Notes: a model not told the origin generated them from the letters alone. Positions 1 through 8,620 are shown, counted from the first letter of the stretch. The stretch: 56,829 bases of DNA from Candidatus Baldrarchaeota archaeon (GCA_030587435.1 JAUQZC010000071.1:1-56829), one strand, 5' to 3'. Program-made: numbers and translations.

Positions 1-1101
1 ATTCGTGGAATACCTGATATTTATGGCTGCTCTAATTGATGAATCGTACTTCATAGCGGTCAAAACATATTTTGCGAGGTGACGCGAAACTCCGAAATCT
101 GGACAACCAGCTGCCTTAGCTTTCCCGTTAACTATGGTTATACGTCCATCAACACCTACTACATCCTCTAGTGCTTCGGCGTACGGCAAAGCCATAACAA
201 CATTCATTTTAACTTCTGGGATGAGCTTTGAAACTTCAGGAACATCCTCAAGTAGTTTTACGGCTTCTTTGATATTTTTCCAAACCTCGTATTTCGACGC
301 CTCCTTATATAGTTGAGCCATCGGGTTTACAGGGCCGAATCCTTTACCTATATTTAAACCAAATTTAATGCCCATAGTTACAACTTCTTTTGCCACTTTA
401 ATAGCTTCCGGTATTTTTTTACCTTTTGCAAGCTCCGCGGCTATTGCGGCCGCGAAACTACAGCCTGTACCGTGAGTGGTTTTCGTCTCTATACGTTTGC
501 CTTCAAAGTAATGGTATTCCCCATCGCAATAGAGTACATCGACCACTTTACCACCTTCTACTATATGGCCACCCTTAACCACTGCGGCTTTTGCACCTAA
601 GTCAACTATTTTTTTCGCTGCTACTTTTGCGTCTTTCATGCTTCGAATTCTCATATCGGTTATCTCTTGAGCTTCCATTGCATTTGGAGTTACAACTGTT
701 GCCAATGGTATTAGTTCATCTATCAGAACTTTCCTGGCATCTTCTCTAAGCAATGGTGCTCCGCTTTTTGCAATCATTACAGGATCAACAACTATTGGGA
801 ACCTGTGTTTTTTTACTTCTTCAACAACCACTTCGATGATTTCACTTGAGTAAAGCATACCGGTTTTTGCAGCATCTACACCGATGTCGGTGACAACAGC
901 TTCGATTTGCTCTCTTACTATTTCTGGTGGAATAGCATGGACAGCTGTTACGTTAACGGTATTCTGGGCGGTTATTGCGGTTATGGCTGACATTCCATGC
1001 ACTCCTAATGTTGCAAAAGTTTTCAAATCTGCCTGTATGCCCGCGCCTCCACCTGAATCCGATCCAGCGATCGTTAATACGCATGGAACTTTACTTTTCA
1101 T
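1..1101 (-). CDS. thiDN: ThiD-ThiN bifunctional thiamine synthesis protein (3' end cut by window)
   Basis: Reading the minus strand gives an HMP/HMP-P kinase (ThiD) followed by the first part of a ThiN thiamine-phosphate synthase domain. ThiD marks are the N-terminal AGSDSGGGAGIQADLKT, VVDPVM near residue 105 and HGTGCSFAAAIAAEL near 215, where the Gly-Cys forms the anion hole. ThiN begins after about residue 260 and runs off the left edge. ThiD phosphorylates hydroxymethylpyrimidine twice; ThiN joins HMP-PP to the thiazole phosphate, replacing ThiE in many archaea. The start at 1101 is preferred to the ATG at 1107 because GGTGAT lies 7 nt upstream of 1101 but only one base from 1107. No TPP riboswitch was recognised upstream. 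Confidence 0.92.
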   Translation of the reverse strand, partial: MKSKVPCVLTIAGSDSGGGAGIQADLKTFATLGVHGMSAITAITAQNTVNVTAVHAIPPEIVREQIEAVVTDIGVDAAKTGMLYSSEIIEVVVEEVKKHRFPIVVDPVMIAKSGAPLLREDARKVLIDELIPLATVVTPNAMEAQEITDMRIRSMKDAKVAAKKIVDLGAKAAVVKGGHIVEGGKVVDVLYCDGEYHYFEGKRIETKTTHGTGCSFAAAIAAELAKGKKIPEAIKVAKEVVTMGIKFGLNIGKGFGPVNPMAQLYKEASKYEVWKNIKEAVKLLEDVPEVSKLIPEVKMNVVMALPYAEALEDVVGVDGRITIVNGKAKAAGCPDFGVSRHLAKYVLTAMKYDSSIRAAINIRYSTN

Positions 1102-1231
1102 CGACATAATCACCATCCCTTGTATTTTAATCTAGTATTGGCCAAAATGCGTAAGATAAAAATTGTTATTCTTAAATCGGAAATGAAAACCACATAAATT
1201 CATCATTATTACTGTTACAAAAGCATTAAAG

Positions 1232-1240
1232 TTTATATAT
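1232..1240 (+). promoter_or_regulatory. TATA box of the dCMP deaminase gene
   Basis: TTTATATAT lies about 63 nt before the GTG at 1303. An archaeal start site about 25 nt downstream falls near 1260, which would leave the upstream ATG at 1267 almost at the transcript end and favours the GTG start. Confidence 0.5.
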
Positions 1241-1302
1241 GTTATAAACACTTCTCCCATGATTGAATGCTGGGTCAATCATTTACCAAAGAGGGTGAAT
1301 TT

Positions 1303-1755
1303 GTGAAGCGGCCAAGCTGGGACGAATACTTTATGAAAATAGCACACCTAGTTAAAGAAAGATCAACTTGCCTGAGAAGAAAAGTAGGTGCGGTGCTTGT
1401 AAAAGATAGAAGGATTTTAGCTACTGGTTACAATGGAGCTCCGAAAGGCTTACCACATTGCGCCGTCACAGGATGTCTCAGAGAAAGGATGAAAATCCCA
1501 TCGGGTGAAAGACAGGAACTTTGTCGTGGAGTCCATGCTGAGCAAAACGCCATCATTCAAGCTGCCGTTTTTGGTGTGAGTACTAAAGGGGCAACTCTTT
1601 ATACAACAACTTTTCCATGTGTAGTCTGTGCTAAACTGATAATAAATGCAGAAATAAAAGAAATTGTTTATGACGCCGAATATGAAGATAAGTTAGCTAA
1701 GCAGATATTGGAAGAAGCGGGAATAAAAGTAAGAAAATATCGCAAAGAGTCATAA
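1303..1755 (+). CDS. dCMP deaminase (ComEB-like cytidine/deoxycytidylate deaminase family)
   Basis: Zinc-dependent deaminase of about 150 residues that should convert dCMP to dUMP for thymidylate synthesis. The family zinc motif is present as HAEQNAI near residue 78 (His ligand, Glu proton shuttle) and PCVVC near 106-109. The segment [11 protein letters not shown] is typical of deoxycytidylate deaminases, with additional Cys residues that may bind a second zinc. The start is taken at GTG 1303, giving an N-terminus [10 protein letters not shown] as usual for the family and a GGTGA ribosome site 4 nt upstream; ATG 1267 would add 12 poorly supported residues. It is transcribed divergently from the thiamine gene. 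Confidence 0.9.
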   Translation: MKRPSWDEYFMKIAHLVKERSTCLRRKVGAVLVKDRRILATGYNGAPKGLPHCAVTGCLRERMKIPSGERQELCRGVHAEQNAIIQAAVFGVSTKGATLYTTTFPCVVCAKLIINAEIKEIVYDAEYEDKLAKQILEEAGIKVRKYRKES

Positions 1756-1860
1756 CACAATTTTAAATAATAATGTTATGTTTGATAATAACATCGCTAA
1801 GACATTATTATATCTCTTATGATTTCGTTTCTTCTCCGAGATTAAAGGGTAAAGAGAATA

Positions 1861-1870
1861 AAATATATTA
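1861..1870 (+). promoter_or_regulatory. TATA box of the box C/D sRNA
   Basis: AAATATATTA lies about 26 nt upstream of the predicted 5' end of the guide RNA at about 1892, the normal archaeal spacing. Confidence 0.45.
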
Positions 1871-1891
1871 GGGCGAAATTGCCGACTTTTA

Positions 1892-1949
1892 TTGACATGA
1901 TGATACTGACCTGAACTGAAAAGTGATGATATGCACCTCTGCTGATTAA
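1892..1949 (+). ncRNA. box C/D guide sRNA
   Basis: This has the complete, symmetric archaeal C/D layout. Box C ATGATGA is at 1897-1903, followed by a 12-nt guide at 1904-1915, box D' CTGA at 1916-1919, a 3-nt spacer, box C' GTGATGA at 1923-1929, a second 12-nt guide at 1930-1941 and box D CTGA at 1942-1945. TTGA before box C can pair with TTAA after box D as a short terminal stem. Such RNAs bind L7Ae, Nop5 and fibrillarin and direct 2'-O-methylation opposite the fifth base upstream of D or D'. The reverse complement of the second guide contains GAGGTGCAT, which from memory occurs in the archaeal 16S segment near E. coli position 1050. Targets are tentative; the architecture is not. Confidence 0.85.
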
Positions 1950-2084
1950 ACTTAAACTTTAAAGTCACATGTTTTATTCTTGATTTTAATGCAAAATTCT
2001 AATGCGAGTTGATATTTAAAATTTCGCAACTTATTACGACACTGCCAAACCTTATAAGTGAAATGTTATAAGTGACGTTAAAAA

Positions 2085-2399
2085 TTAGTTTGCAGGCTTT
2101 ATCATTGAAACTAGGCCGTTATGTTTGTTAATTATTTTGAACCCGTATTTTTGGAACCATTCTTCATTACCTAAGAACGTTGATAATGTTATGTCTTTAT
2201 TGTGGTATAGTGAAAGTACTTCCTCTAGAAGCTTTGTACCGAAGCCCTTGCCTCGATAGTTCTTGTCTACTAGGATTAAATGGAGTCTTACATAGTTTTC
2301 ATGTTCAGATACTACCGCTCTACCAATAATTTTACCGTTGTTTTCTTCTACTAGTTTTAATACTCTTTCAACGCCTTTAGATTCCATGATAATCTGCAT
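2085..2399 (-). CDS. GNAT-family N-acetyltransferase
   Basis: A compact 104-residue GNAT fold. Motif A, which binds the acetyl-CoA pyrophosphate, is YRGKGFGTKLLEEVL near residues 49-63, preceded by the beta strand VRLHLILV. The C-terminal FQKYGFK is typical of motif B. The protein is shorter than usual (about 150), lacking most of the N-terminal substrate-binding part, so the substrate cannot be told. The start at 2399 has GGTGAT 6 nt upstream. It follows sua5 on the same strand after 60 nt and may belong to the kae1-sua5 transcript. Confidence 0.8.
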   Translation of the reverse strand: MQIIMESKGVERVLKLVEENNGKIIGRAVVSEHENYVRLHLILVDKNYRGKGFGTKLLEEVLSLYHNKDITLSTFLGNEEWFQKYGFKIINKHNGLVSMIKPAN

Positions 2400-2459
2400 T
2401 TTTAAATCACCATTAAAAGAGAGAGCAAAAAGGGTTCTTTTACATATTTAAACTTTTCG

Positions 2460-3140
2460 TTAGTCGCATTTTATGTGATTCTTCCATTTTTCTTGCGGGA
2501 TCTTAAGTATTTTTAGGATTTTAGAAGGAGGTATAGGCCCCACCCTAGTTATTAATGGGCAGGGCTTTTCAGTAAAATCTACAATAGTGGAAGGTTGAAC
2601 TTTAGGAAGCTGACCAACGTCAATTACAAGATCGACGTTACCAACCAGCGAGTTAATCGCATCATTTATGTTGTATGGTGGTGGGTCATCTGTTTTGTTT
2701 GCGCTTGTAGCGGTAATGGGTACGCCCACTTCTCTTATCAACAGGATAGCTACCGGGTTGTCTGGGATTCTAATCGCTATTCTATTTGGGTTAACTATAT
2801 CTGGAATTACCGGTTTTTTAGGAAGAGCTATAGTTAATGGTCCTGGTAGGAGTTCTTTTGCCAGTTTTTCTGCTTCTGTGGTGAAATGGGCATATTTTTT
2901 CGCCATTTCAAGGTCAGATACTGCGATTGATAACGGTTTATTATAAGGTCTATTTTTTACTTCATATACTCGTTTCACCGCCTTTGGGTCCAAAGCATTG
3001 GCTGCTAGGCCGTAACATGTTTCAGTAGGGTATATTACTAGACCTCCTTGTTTAATGATTGAAGCCGCTTCTTTAATGACTTTGTAGTCGGGCTTTTTTT
3101 GGTCAACTTTAGCTATTTTTATTGCTTTTCTTTTACCCAT
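2460..3140 (-). CDS. sua5: L-threonylcarbamoyladenylate synthase (Sua5/YrdC family)
   Basis: Makes threonylcarbamoyl-AMP from threonine, bicarbonate and ATP, the first step of t6A37 formation on ANN-decoding tRNAs. YrdC-domain marks are YPTETCYGLAANA near residue 40, KNRPYNKPLSIAV near 64, LLPGPLTIAL near 99 and PITATSAN near 143. At about 226 residues it holds the YrdC domain plus a short tail and lacks the long C-terminal Sua5 domain. The ATG at 3140 is preferred to one 27 nt upstream. It overlaps the end of kae1 by 22 nt, so the two t6A genes are likely translationally coupled. Confidence 0.92.
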   Translation of the reverse strand: MGKRKAIKIAKVDQKKPDYKVIKEAASIIKQGGLVIYPTETCYGLAANALDPKAVKRVYEVKNRPYNKPLSIAVSDLEMAKKYAHFTTEAEKLAKELLPGPLTIALPKKPVIPDIVNPNRIAIRIPDNPVAILLIREVGVPITATSANKTDDPPPYNINDAINSLVGNVDLVIDVGQLPKVQPSTIVDFTEKPCPLITRVGPIPPSKILKILKIPQEKWKNHIKCD

Positions 3141-4138
3141 GTCACTTCGACCTCTTCTATTCTCCATCTTTGCTTAACATAGCTATCTTCTATTTTGGTT
3201 GTGATACCATGGGTGTATGCGAGAATCCCAAGCCAAGCTATCATGACGCCGTTGTCGGTGGCGTATTCAGGTGGAGTAACATGCAGTTTTGCGTCTCTGT
3301 CTTTTACCATCGTTTTAAGCATGTTTTGTAAACGCATGTTTCTGGTGAACCCCCCAGTTAATAAAAGTTCATTTTTTCCTGTGTGCGCCAAGGCTCTTTC
3401 GGTAACTTCTGTGATCATTGCTAGTGCCGTTTCTTGTAGGCTGTATGCCACGTCCTCTACTTTGTAGCCTTCTTTAACCTTTTTTAAGGCAGCAGTGAGT
3501 AACCCTGAGAAGCTTAGATCCATTCCTTTAACTATGTAGGGTAGTTCAATGTATTTTGTTCCTTTTGATGCGACTTTATCAAACACAGGTCCAGGCCATG
3601 GATGTTTTGGGTCATGTAGTCCTACTTCTCGTGCAAATCTATCAAAACAGTTTCCAATCGCTATGTCAAGAGTTTCCCCTAAAATTCTATATCTGTCTCC
3701 GGTTAGAGCTGCAAGCGCCGTTGTTCCTCCACTAACGATTAGAACAACCGGGTCTGTGGCTCCGGTGACTAGTTTTCCAAGTTCGATATGAGCCACCAAA
3801 TGGTTGACGCCAACTAGAGGTTTATTTAGTGTTAGGGCCAGTGTTCTAGCTGCTACAGCTCCTGTTCTCAGACATGGACCCATTCCGGGGCCTTGCGCAA
3901 AGGCAATTAAATTTACATCTTTCAATTTTATTCCGGCTTGTTTCACTGCTTTTTGAATGGTTTCTTTCATTTTTAGCGCATGATGTCTTGCAGCTTCCGC
4001 TGGGTGAATACCTTTCCCATAAGGAGGTATATAGGAGTCCCTAATATTGGCCAGTATATTGCCATTAGATTCTACAATGCCGACTCCGAGTGTATGGGCT
4101 GTTGATTCGATGCCTAGGCATATTATTTTGTTTTGCAT
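3119..4138 (-). CDS. kae1: tRNA N6-threonylcarbamoyladenosine synthase catalytic subunit Kae1
   Basis: Kae1/TsaD, the ASKHA-fold enzyme of the KEOPS complex, which transfers the threonylcarbamoyl group to A37 of tRNA. Visible marks are LGIESTAHTLGVGI at the N-terminus, the metal-binding HPAEAARHHA with paired His, GPGMGPCLRTG, NHLVAHIE, LIVSGGTTAL and GGFTRNMRL. The length, 339 residues, is normal for the archaeal form, and it is not fused to the Bud32 kinase, which is not in this window. ATG 4138 is chosen; a TTG 9 nt upstream is possible. It is first in an operon with sua5. Confidence 0.95.
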   Translation of the reverse strand: MQNKIICLGIESTAHTLGVGIVESNGNILANIRDSYIPPYGKGIHPAEAARHHALKMKETIQKAVKQAGIKLKDVNLIAFAQGPGMGPCLRTGAVAARTLALTLNKPLVGVNHLVAHIELGKLVTGATDPVVLIVSGGTTALAALTGDRYRILGETLDIAIGNCFDRFAREVGLHDPKHPWPGPVFDKVASKGTKYIELPYIVKGMDLSFSGLLTAALKKVKEGYKVEDVAYSLQETALAMITEVTERALAHTGKNELLLTGGFTRNMRLQNMLKTMVKDRDAKLHVTPPEYATDNGVMIAWLGILAYTHGITTKIEDSYVKQRWRIEEVEVTWVKEKQ

Positions 4139-4415
4139 GTTCTTCAACCCTTATTCCGTGCAAATTTCCTACGAATTGTACATTGTTGATATTTCAGTCT
4201 TGTTAATTTAATTTTGGATGACAATTCAAGTGTTTTCTTGTTTTAGGTTTTACTATAGGATGTAAAATGCTTGTTACACAATTACATTAAGATTGTTCGT
4301 TAAAAATATGACTTTTAACATTAGTATTTCATTGAAATGCTAACAAATATAGGAGTTAGGTTAGTACTATTTTAGTAAATAAGCGGAGACTAGTCAGGTT
4401 AGAGGGAGTATTGTC

Positions 4416-5708
4416 ATGCAGGTTAGAGTAAGCAAGGGAAAAGGGTTAATTGTTGACGGTCCGGCGAAAATAGAGGTTATATCTGGTAGCGGTGATCTTT
4501 TTGGAAAACCATTACGGAAGGATGATGTAATTATAGTTAGAAAGGCAAAAAGTGTTGGTATACAGGCTGAAACAGATTTATGTCTGGAAATAACTGGTGG
4601 TTTTGGTTTTAAGGTGGAAGAAGTCGATTATCCACTAATTTCAAATGATTGGAGAGAGGTTGTCGAGATTTTAAAGAAAAGTGAAAAACCAGCTATTGTT
4701 TTTATTGTAGGTGATGTAGACACTGGTAAAACCACATTGGTCACATATCTTGGTAACATTTTGTGTAGAGAGGGGTTTAAAGTCGCTGTACTGGATGAAG
4801 ATGTTGGGCAAAGTGATGTGGGACCTCCTTGTACAGTTGGTTTAGGTATTCTGACTGAGCCTGTAGCGTTTCTGTCAGATTTAGAGTTTATTGATGGCTT
4901 CTTTGTTGGTTCGACAAGTCCTTCTGGAATAATTCAGAGATCTGTAGCTGGTACGAAACTCATGGTTGAGAAGGCTATAGAGCTTGGTTCTGATGTTATT
5001 TTAATTGATACGTGTGGTTGGGTGTTTGGTAGGGAAGCAAGAGAGCTTAAAACAGTGTTATTCTATCTTTTAAAACCTACACATGTCGTTCTGGTGGAAA
5101 AACATGAGGGAGAATTGGATCATTTAATTGTTCCTTTAAAGAATTTGAAGCTTAATGTTATGAAAGTTAAGTCCCCTGTGAGAATTAGAGAGAGGAATCG
5201 AGAAGAAAGGCGATTTTTAAGAGAAATTATGTTTCGAAAATATTTAGAGAACTTAAGAGAAGTGAAAGTGCCATTAGACCGTGTTGGAGTTGCATACGGC
5301 ATACTGGGTTCTGGAAGACTTGTGGAACAAAAGTTAATGGATAGAGTGAGCACTATGCTTGGAGTAAAGGTACTCTACTGTGAAAAAAGTGAAGATTATT
5401 TGCTAATAGTCACCGAGGATAGTGAAACCATTAATCCCCTTTCTCTAGAAGCCGTAAAACGTGTCTTACAAATAAAAGACATAAGGGTTGTTTCGAAAAG
5501 TATGATTAAGGGTGTTTTAGTAGGTTTAATGGATAATGATATGAATTTTCTTGGTGTTGGAGTTATAAAAGATTATGATCCGAAGACAAATGAACTGGTA
5601 ATAAGGACAAATGTAGATGGGGATAAAATAGCTATAATACAGTATGGAAGTATTAAGATCGATGATGAAACTAGGGAAGAAGGGAAGATAAGGCCTTGGA
5701 CTTTTTAG
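4416..5708 (+). CDS. polynucleotide 5'-hydroxyl kinase, Clp1/Grc3 family
   Basis: Phosphorylates 5'-OH ends of RNA (and possibly DNA) with ATP or GTP; in archaea it probably acts in RNA repair or tRNA maturation. The Clp1-type P-loop GDVDTGKTT is near residue 103, followed by the clasp-region DEDVGQSDVGPP near 128 and the Walker-B-like VILIDTCGW near 198. The N-terminal 70 residues form the usual beta-rich domain and the C-terminal 130 a second beta domain. At 430 residues it is slightly longer than typical archaeal members (about 360). The upstream site GAGGGAG fits ATG 4416. It overlaps the convergent uridine phosphorylase gene by 4 nt. Confidence 0.88.
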   Translation: MQVRVSKGKGLIVDGPAKIEVISGSGDLFGKPLRKDDVIIVRKAKSVGIQAETDLCLEITGGFGFKVEEVDYPLISNDWREVVEILKKSEKPAIVFIVGDVDTGKTTLVTYLGNILCREGFKVAVLDEDVGQSDVGPPCTVGLGILTEPVAFLSDLEFIDGFFVGSTSPSGIIQRSVAGTKLMVEKAIELGSDVILIDTCGWVFGREARELKTVLFYLLKPTHVVLVEKHEGELDHLIVPLKNLKLNVMKVKSPVRIRERNREERRFLREIMFRKYLENLREVKVPLDRVGVAYGILGSGRLVEQKLMDRVSTMLGVKVLYCEKSEDYLLIVTEDSETINPLSLEAVKRVLQIKDIRVVSKSMIKGVLVGLMDNDMNFLGVGVIKDYDPKTNELVIRTNVDGDKIAIIQYGSIKIDDETREEGKIRPWTF

Positions 5709-6553
5709 ATGGATGAAATCGACGGATACCACCATTTCTTTCTCTTTTCCTTTTTCACTTTATCGATTCTGGCTAATATCTTTACGGCTTCTATTCCGGT
5801 TTTTATGCAGTTTTCCTCAGCTTTCTCTTTTTCCTTAGGTTTAATGAACTCGTTCTTAGGTCTATTTGCATAAACTGCGCAGACGGTGCCTGCTCTAAAC
5901 CCCCTTACGTTGGCTAGTGTGAACAGTGTGCTGCTTTCCATTTCAAAGTTTAGAATATTCAATTTAGCAAGATCTTCTACTAAGTTTGGATATCTAAGTG
6001 GAAATCCTGGGATCTTTCTGCCTTGGGCACCATAAAAACCGGAAGCAGTAACTGTTAACCCTACGTGGTATGGATAGCCAAGTCTTTCAGCAGCTTCGAT
6101 AAGAGCTATTACAACTTCGTGGCTTGCAATGGCAGGATAACCTTCTGGCACAAAATATAGGCTGGTGTTTTCAAATCTTACGGCGCCAGTTGAGATTATT
6201 AAGTCGCCACAGTTTATATGTTCTTGTAGACTTCCACAGCTGCCTACTCTAATAAATGTAGGGTTCTTAACTATTTGGCTAGCTTCTATAACCACTATCT
6301 CGACGTTGTCTGTTCCTATGCCAGTAGATATTACGGAGACTTTTATGTTGTCTATAAGACCTGTGTAAGTTATAAATTCTCTATGTTCTCTTTTAAGTAA
6401 AACTTTATCGAAGAATTTTGCGGTTTTACGGCTTCTTGCTGGATCTCCGACCAAGATTATGTATTCTGCAAGTTCTCCTGGCGCTAAATTAATGTGATAT
6501 TGCCTACCCTCCTTCGTACTAACAATTTCAGCTTCCATAATTTCCTTAAACAA
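5705..6553 (-). CDS. udp: uridine phosphorylase / purine nucleoside phosphorylase family
   Basis: Nucleoside phosphorylase of the PNP/UDP family, splitting uridine (or a related nucleoside) with phosphate to base and ribose-1-phosphate. Motifs seen are VGDPARS near residue 34 (phosphate site), VSVISTGIGTDNVEIV, RVGSCGSLQ, and NFEMESSTLFTLA near 200, where the Glu pair contacts the ribose. The reading frame extends upstream to 6616, but that part is hydrophobic translation of the spacer; TTG 6553 has GGGAGGGG 5 nt upstream, and ATG 6538 is the alternative. With AMP phosphorylase elsewhere in the window it fits a nucleoside salvage pathway that feeds ribose phosphates. The exact base specificity is not fixed by sequence alone. 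Confidence 0.85.
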   Translation of the reverse strand: MFKEIMEAEIVSTKEGRQYHINLAPGELAEYIILVGDPARSRKTAKFFDKVLLKREHREFITYTGLIDNIKVSVISTGIGTDNVEIVVIEASQIVKNPTFIRVGSCGSLQEHINCGDLIISTGAVRFENTSLYFVPEGYPAIASHEVVIALIEAAERLGYPYHVGLTVTASGFYGAQGRKIPGFPLRYPNLVEDLAKLNILNFEMESSTLFTLANVRGFRAGTVCAVYANRPKNEFIKPKEKEKAEENCIKTGIEAVKILARIDKVKKEKRKKWWYPSISSI

Positions 6554-6612
6554 TTTAACCCCTCCCAAAATAACTAGTGAAAATAAAATTATAACAATTT
6601 CATAAAAAGCTG

Positions 6613-7299
6613 TCATATGTTTTGATCACTACTCTTCACAAAGTGATATGGATCAATTAATTTTAAGTGGAGCTTTTTTGCTAGTTCAAAGCATTCTGCG
6701 ACGTTTCCGACAGCATAAAGGTTGTGCGCATCGCTTCCAATGGAAAATTTTACTCCGTATTCACGACATATCTCTAAAAATTCAATATCTGGGAATGGAT
6801 AGTGAGAGTTGAGTTCCATAGCTACACCATGGTCGGCAGCGGCTATTGCAATTTTTTCAGCTATATCCCAAGGAATTTTTCCGATGTAAGCTAGTGGATG
6901 CCCTACAATATCTATCATTCCACTTTTAATTACACTTAACAAACTTCTTTCCCATTCGTGGACACCTACTAATATATGAAAACTTCCAATAATTACATCG
7001 AAGAATTCTTTTCCCAGTCCTTTTGGTAGAACTACGTGACCATTCGCGAGGATGTCTGCCTCCAGTCCATTTAAGATTATGAGATCTGTAATTCTCGTAT
7101 TTTCTATAATATTTCTTCTCTCCATAACTGTTTTTAAGTCGAGCAGTTTGTTACCCCATGAGTCGTAGGAACAGTGATCTGTGATAGCAATTATTTTTAG
7201 TCCCTTTCTTTTTGCGTATTTTGCTATTTCGTCTATTCTTGATGTTCCATCGCTATAAATACTGTGGATATGTAGGTCGTACATATTATTACGCCTCAT
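6613..7299 (-). CDS. PHP-domain metal-dependent phosphoesterase
   Basis: PHP hydrolase with all four motif regions: DLHIHSIYSDGT near residue 8 (HxH), IAITDHCSYDS near 37, GSFH near 104 with GHPLAY near 132, and IGSDAH near 189. The ligand set predicts two or three metal ions and phosphomonoester hydrolysis, for example of histidinol phosphate, nucleotides or a coenzyme; the substrate is not evident. The length (228) matches stand-alone PHP proteins. A start at the internal ATG 7284 (MYDLHIHS) with GAGG upstream is also plausible. It lies just upstream of the uridine phosphorylase gene on the same strand, and the two may be cotranscribed. Confidence 0.85.
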   Translation of the reverse strand: MRRNNMYDLHIHSIYSDGTSRIDEIAKYAKRKGLKIIAITDHCSYDSWGNKLLDLKTVMERRNIIENTRITDLIILNGLEADILANGHVVLPKGLGKEFFDVIIGSFHILVGVHEWERSLLSVIKSGMIDIVGHPLAYIGKIPWDIAEKIAIAAADHGVAMELNSHYPFPDIEFLEICREYGVKFSIGSDAHNLYAVGNVAECFELAKKLHLKLIDPYHFVKSSDQNI

Positions 7300-7351
7300 T
7301 TTCCCTTTTTCCTTATGACGATTAAACTTAAATTTTAATTTTTACTTAAGA

Positions 7352-7867
7352 ATGAAATGGTGTAAAATTGTGAAACCGGAGGAAATAAATGAAGAAGTTT
7401 TAATTGAACTTTCCAAGAAACTGGAGGAAATGAGAAGGGGAGAGAAAATACTTAGCCCAGTAATTAAAATAACTCCCCTCATAGATGAAAGGAAGTTTGA
7501 AGCATACTTATCTAAGATAGAAGAATATAAGGCAGCCGCTAAAAAGCATCTTGAAATGCAGTCGCTTCCAACGGCAACTTTATATGCTTGTTGTGCAGCT
7601 TTGGCTATCCTTATGATTGCAAAGCCAATAAAGGCTGCAAACTTTCTATCAAACTTTATAAAGAAAGCTGGTCGAAAACAAGAGGTTAAAAGTCATCCAA
7701 TGTTTCACTATACTCTTTTACTTCTAAAAGCAGTCGCTTATAAAAATAAAGAGTTTGTAGATGAGGCAAAAAAGGTTTTCTGGGATGTTGTATTTATCAA
7801 TAGAGAAGATCGGCAATTTGCTGAGAATGTTTTGAGATATGTAGAAAAATATCTGCTGAAGCCGTGA
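7352..7867 (+). CDS. hypothetical alpha-helical protein
   Basis: I do not recognise this family. The 171-residue product is predicted to be mostly helical: a charged N-terminal helix, a conserved-looking IKITPLIDERKFEAYLSK, then a moderately hydrophobic helix LYACCAALAILMIAK near residues 76-90 that is too interrupted by charge nearby to call a membrane segment with confidence. There are no zinc or nucleotide motifs. No ribosome site precedes the ATG, and an AT-rich TATA-like stretch lies about 25 nt upstream, so the mRNA may be leaderless. It is divergent from the PHP gene. Confidence 0.7.
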   Translation: MKWCKIVKPEEINEEVLIELSKKLEEMRRGEKILSPVIKITPLIDERKFEAYLSKIEEYKAAAKKHLEMQSLPTATLYACCAALAILMIAKPIKAANFLSNFIKKAGRKQEVKSHPMFHYTLLLLKAVAYKNKEFVDEAKKVFWDVVFINREDRQFAENVLRYVEKYLLKP

Positions 7868-7977
7868 AATTTTCAGCGAACATCTTTTTTATCGAGTTTG
7901 CGGTTTTCTCAATGAACATATAACTTTAAATAATAGATCTACAATATTTTTGAATTGTAGTTGGAGGTATTGCAACA

Positions 7978-8088
7978 ATGGAAGAAAAAGAGAAAATAAC
8001 CAAAGAAGAAATTAAGAAAAAAATTGAAGGAAGTGCTCTCCAAGAACTGCTTGATGAAATTAAGAGAGAAGTACCAAGGCAAGAATAG
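7978..8088 (+). CDS. small charged helical protein, 36 residues
   Basis: A short frame beginning MEEKEKITKEEIKKKIEG and ending KREVPRQE. It has a strong ribosome site, GGAGGT at 7963-7968, 9 nt before the ATG, and a TATA-like TTTAAATAAT at about 7924-7933. The product is rich in Glu and Lys with regularly spaced Ile and Leu, so one or two amphipathic helices are likely. No family is recognised. It sits between an unknown helical protein gene and an HTH gene on the same strand. Confidence 0.6.
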   Translation: MEEKEKITKEEIKKKIEGSALQELLDEIKREVPRQE

Positions 8089-8196
8089 TAAAAAGTAATA
8101 TGATCTTTCACTAGAGTCATCGGTAAATATTTTTACCTAAATTTTTTTAAGTATATGTTGTAATGATGCATTGGTGAGTAGTAATGACTAAATCTA

Positions 8197-8601
8197 GTGG
8201 GGTTTACAAGCGTAAACGAGGAACTTTTGAAATTTGTGTTCCATGAAAAAGCTACAATATTTTCAACTAGTTTTAATATAGATATACACACACTTGCCAG
8301 AGGTTTTTCGGAAATTTTATCAGCGTTTATAAAGCTTGCAGAGTCTAGACTATCGAGAAAACAGAAGCGTCTGCTGCTTCTAGCAGATGAATTTTTACGA
8401 TATGAAAATATGTCGTTAAACTCCTTGGTGGAAAAAATATCCAAAGAATTGAAAATGCCGTTTTCAACGGTCAAATGGAACATAAATATTTTGAGAAAGA
8501 CGGGGCTAATAGACGGTGGACGAAAAGAGAATAAGGGATTACCAGCACGGTTAACGCTGGGAGGGAAGATATTGGTCGAGTATTTTAGAAGATTCTTATA
8601 A
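8197..8601 (+). CDS. winged-helix transcriptional regulator, likely frameshifted at its 5' end
   Basis: The C-terminal 70 residues read as a winged helix: NSLVEKISKELKMPFSTVKW as helix-turn-helix, then NINILRKTGLIDGG and a basic wing. The open frame has no good start: GTG 8197 lacks a ribosome site. In another frame, ATG 8184 has GGTGA at 8173-8177 with 6-nt spacing and encodes MTKSSGVYKRKRGTFEICVP before TGA at 8244. The simplest reading is one gene starting at 8184 with a frameshift between 8188 and 8243, real or from sequencing. Alternatively the 20-codon frame is a leader peptide. Confidence 0.6.
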   Translation: MGFTSVNEELLKFVFHEKATIFSTSFNIDIHTLARGFSEILSAFIKLAESRLSRKQKRLLLLADEFLRYENMSLNSLVEKISKELKMPFSTVKWNINILRKTGLIDGGRKENKGLPARLTLGGKILVEYFRRFL

Positions 8602-8620
8602 CACAATCCACTTTTCTCTT

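Noticed and set aside
1198..1240. Minus-strand C box ATGATGA upstream of the thiamine gene
   Set aside because: No D' or D box at a usable distance.
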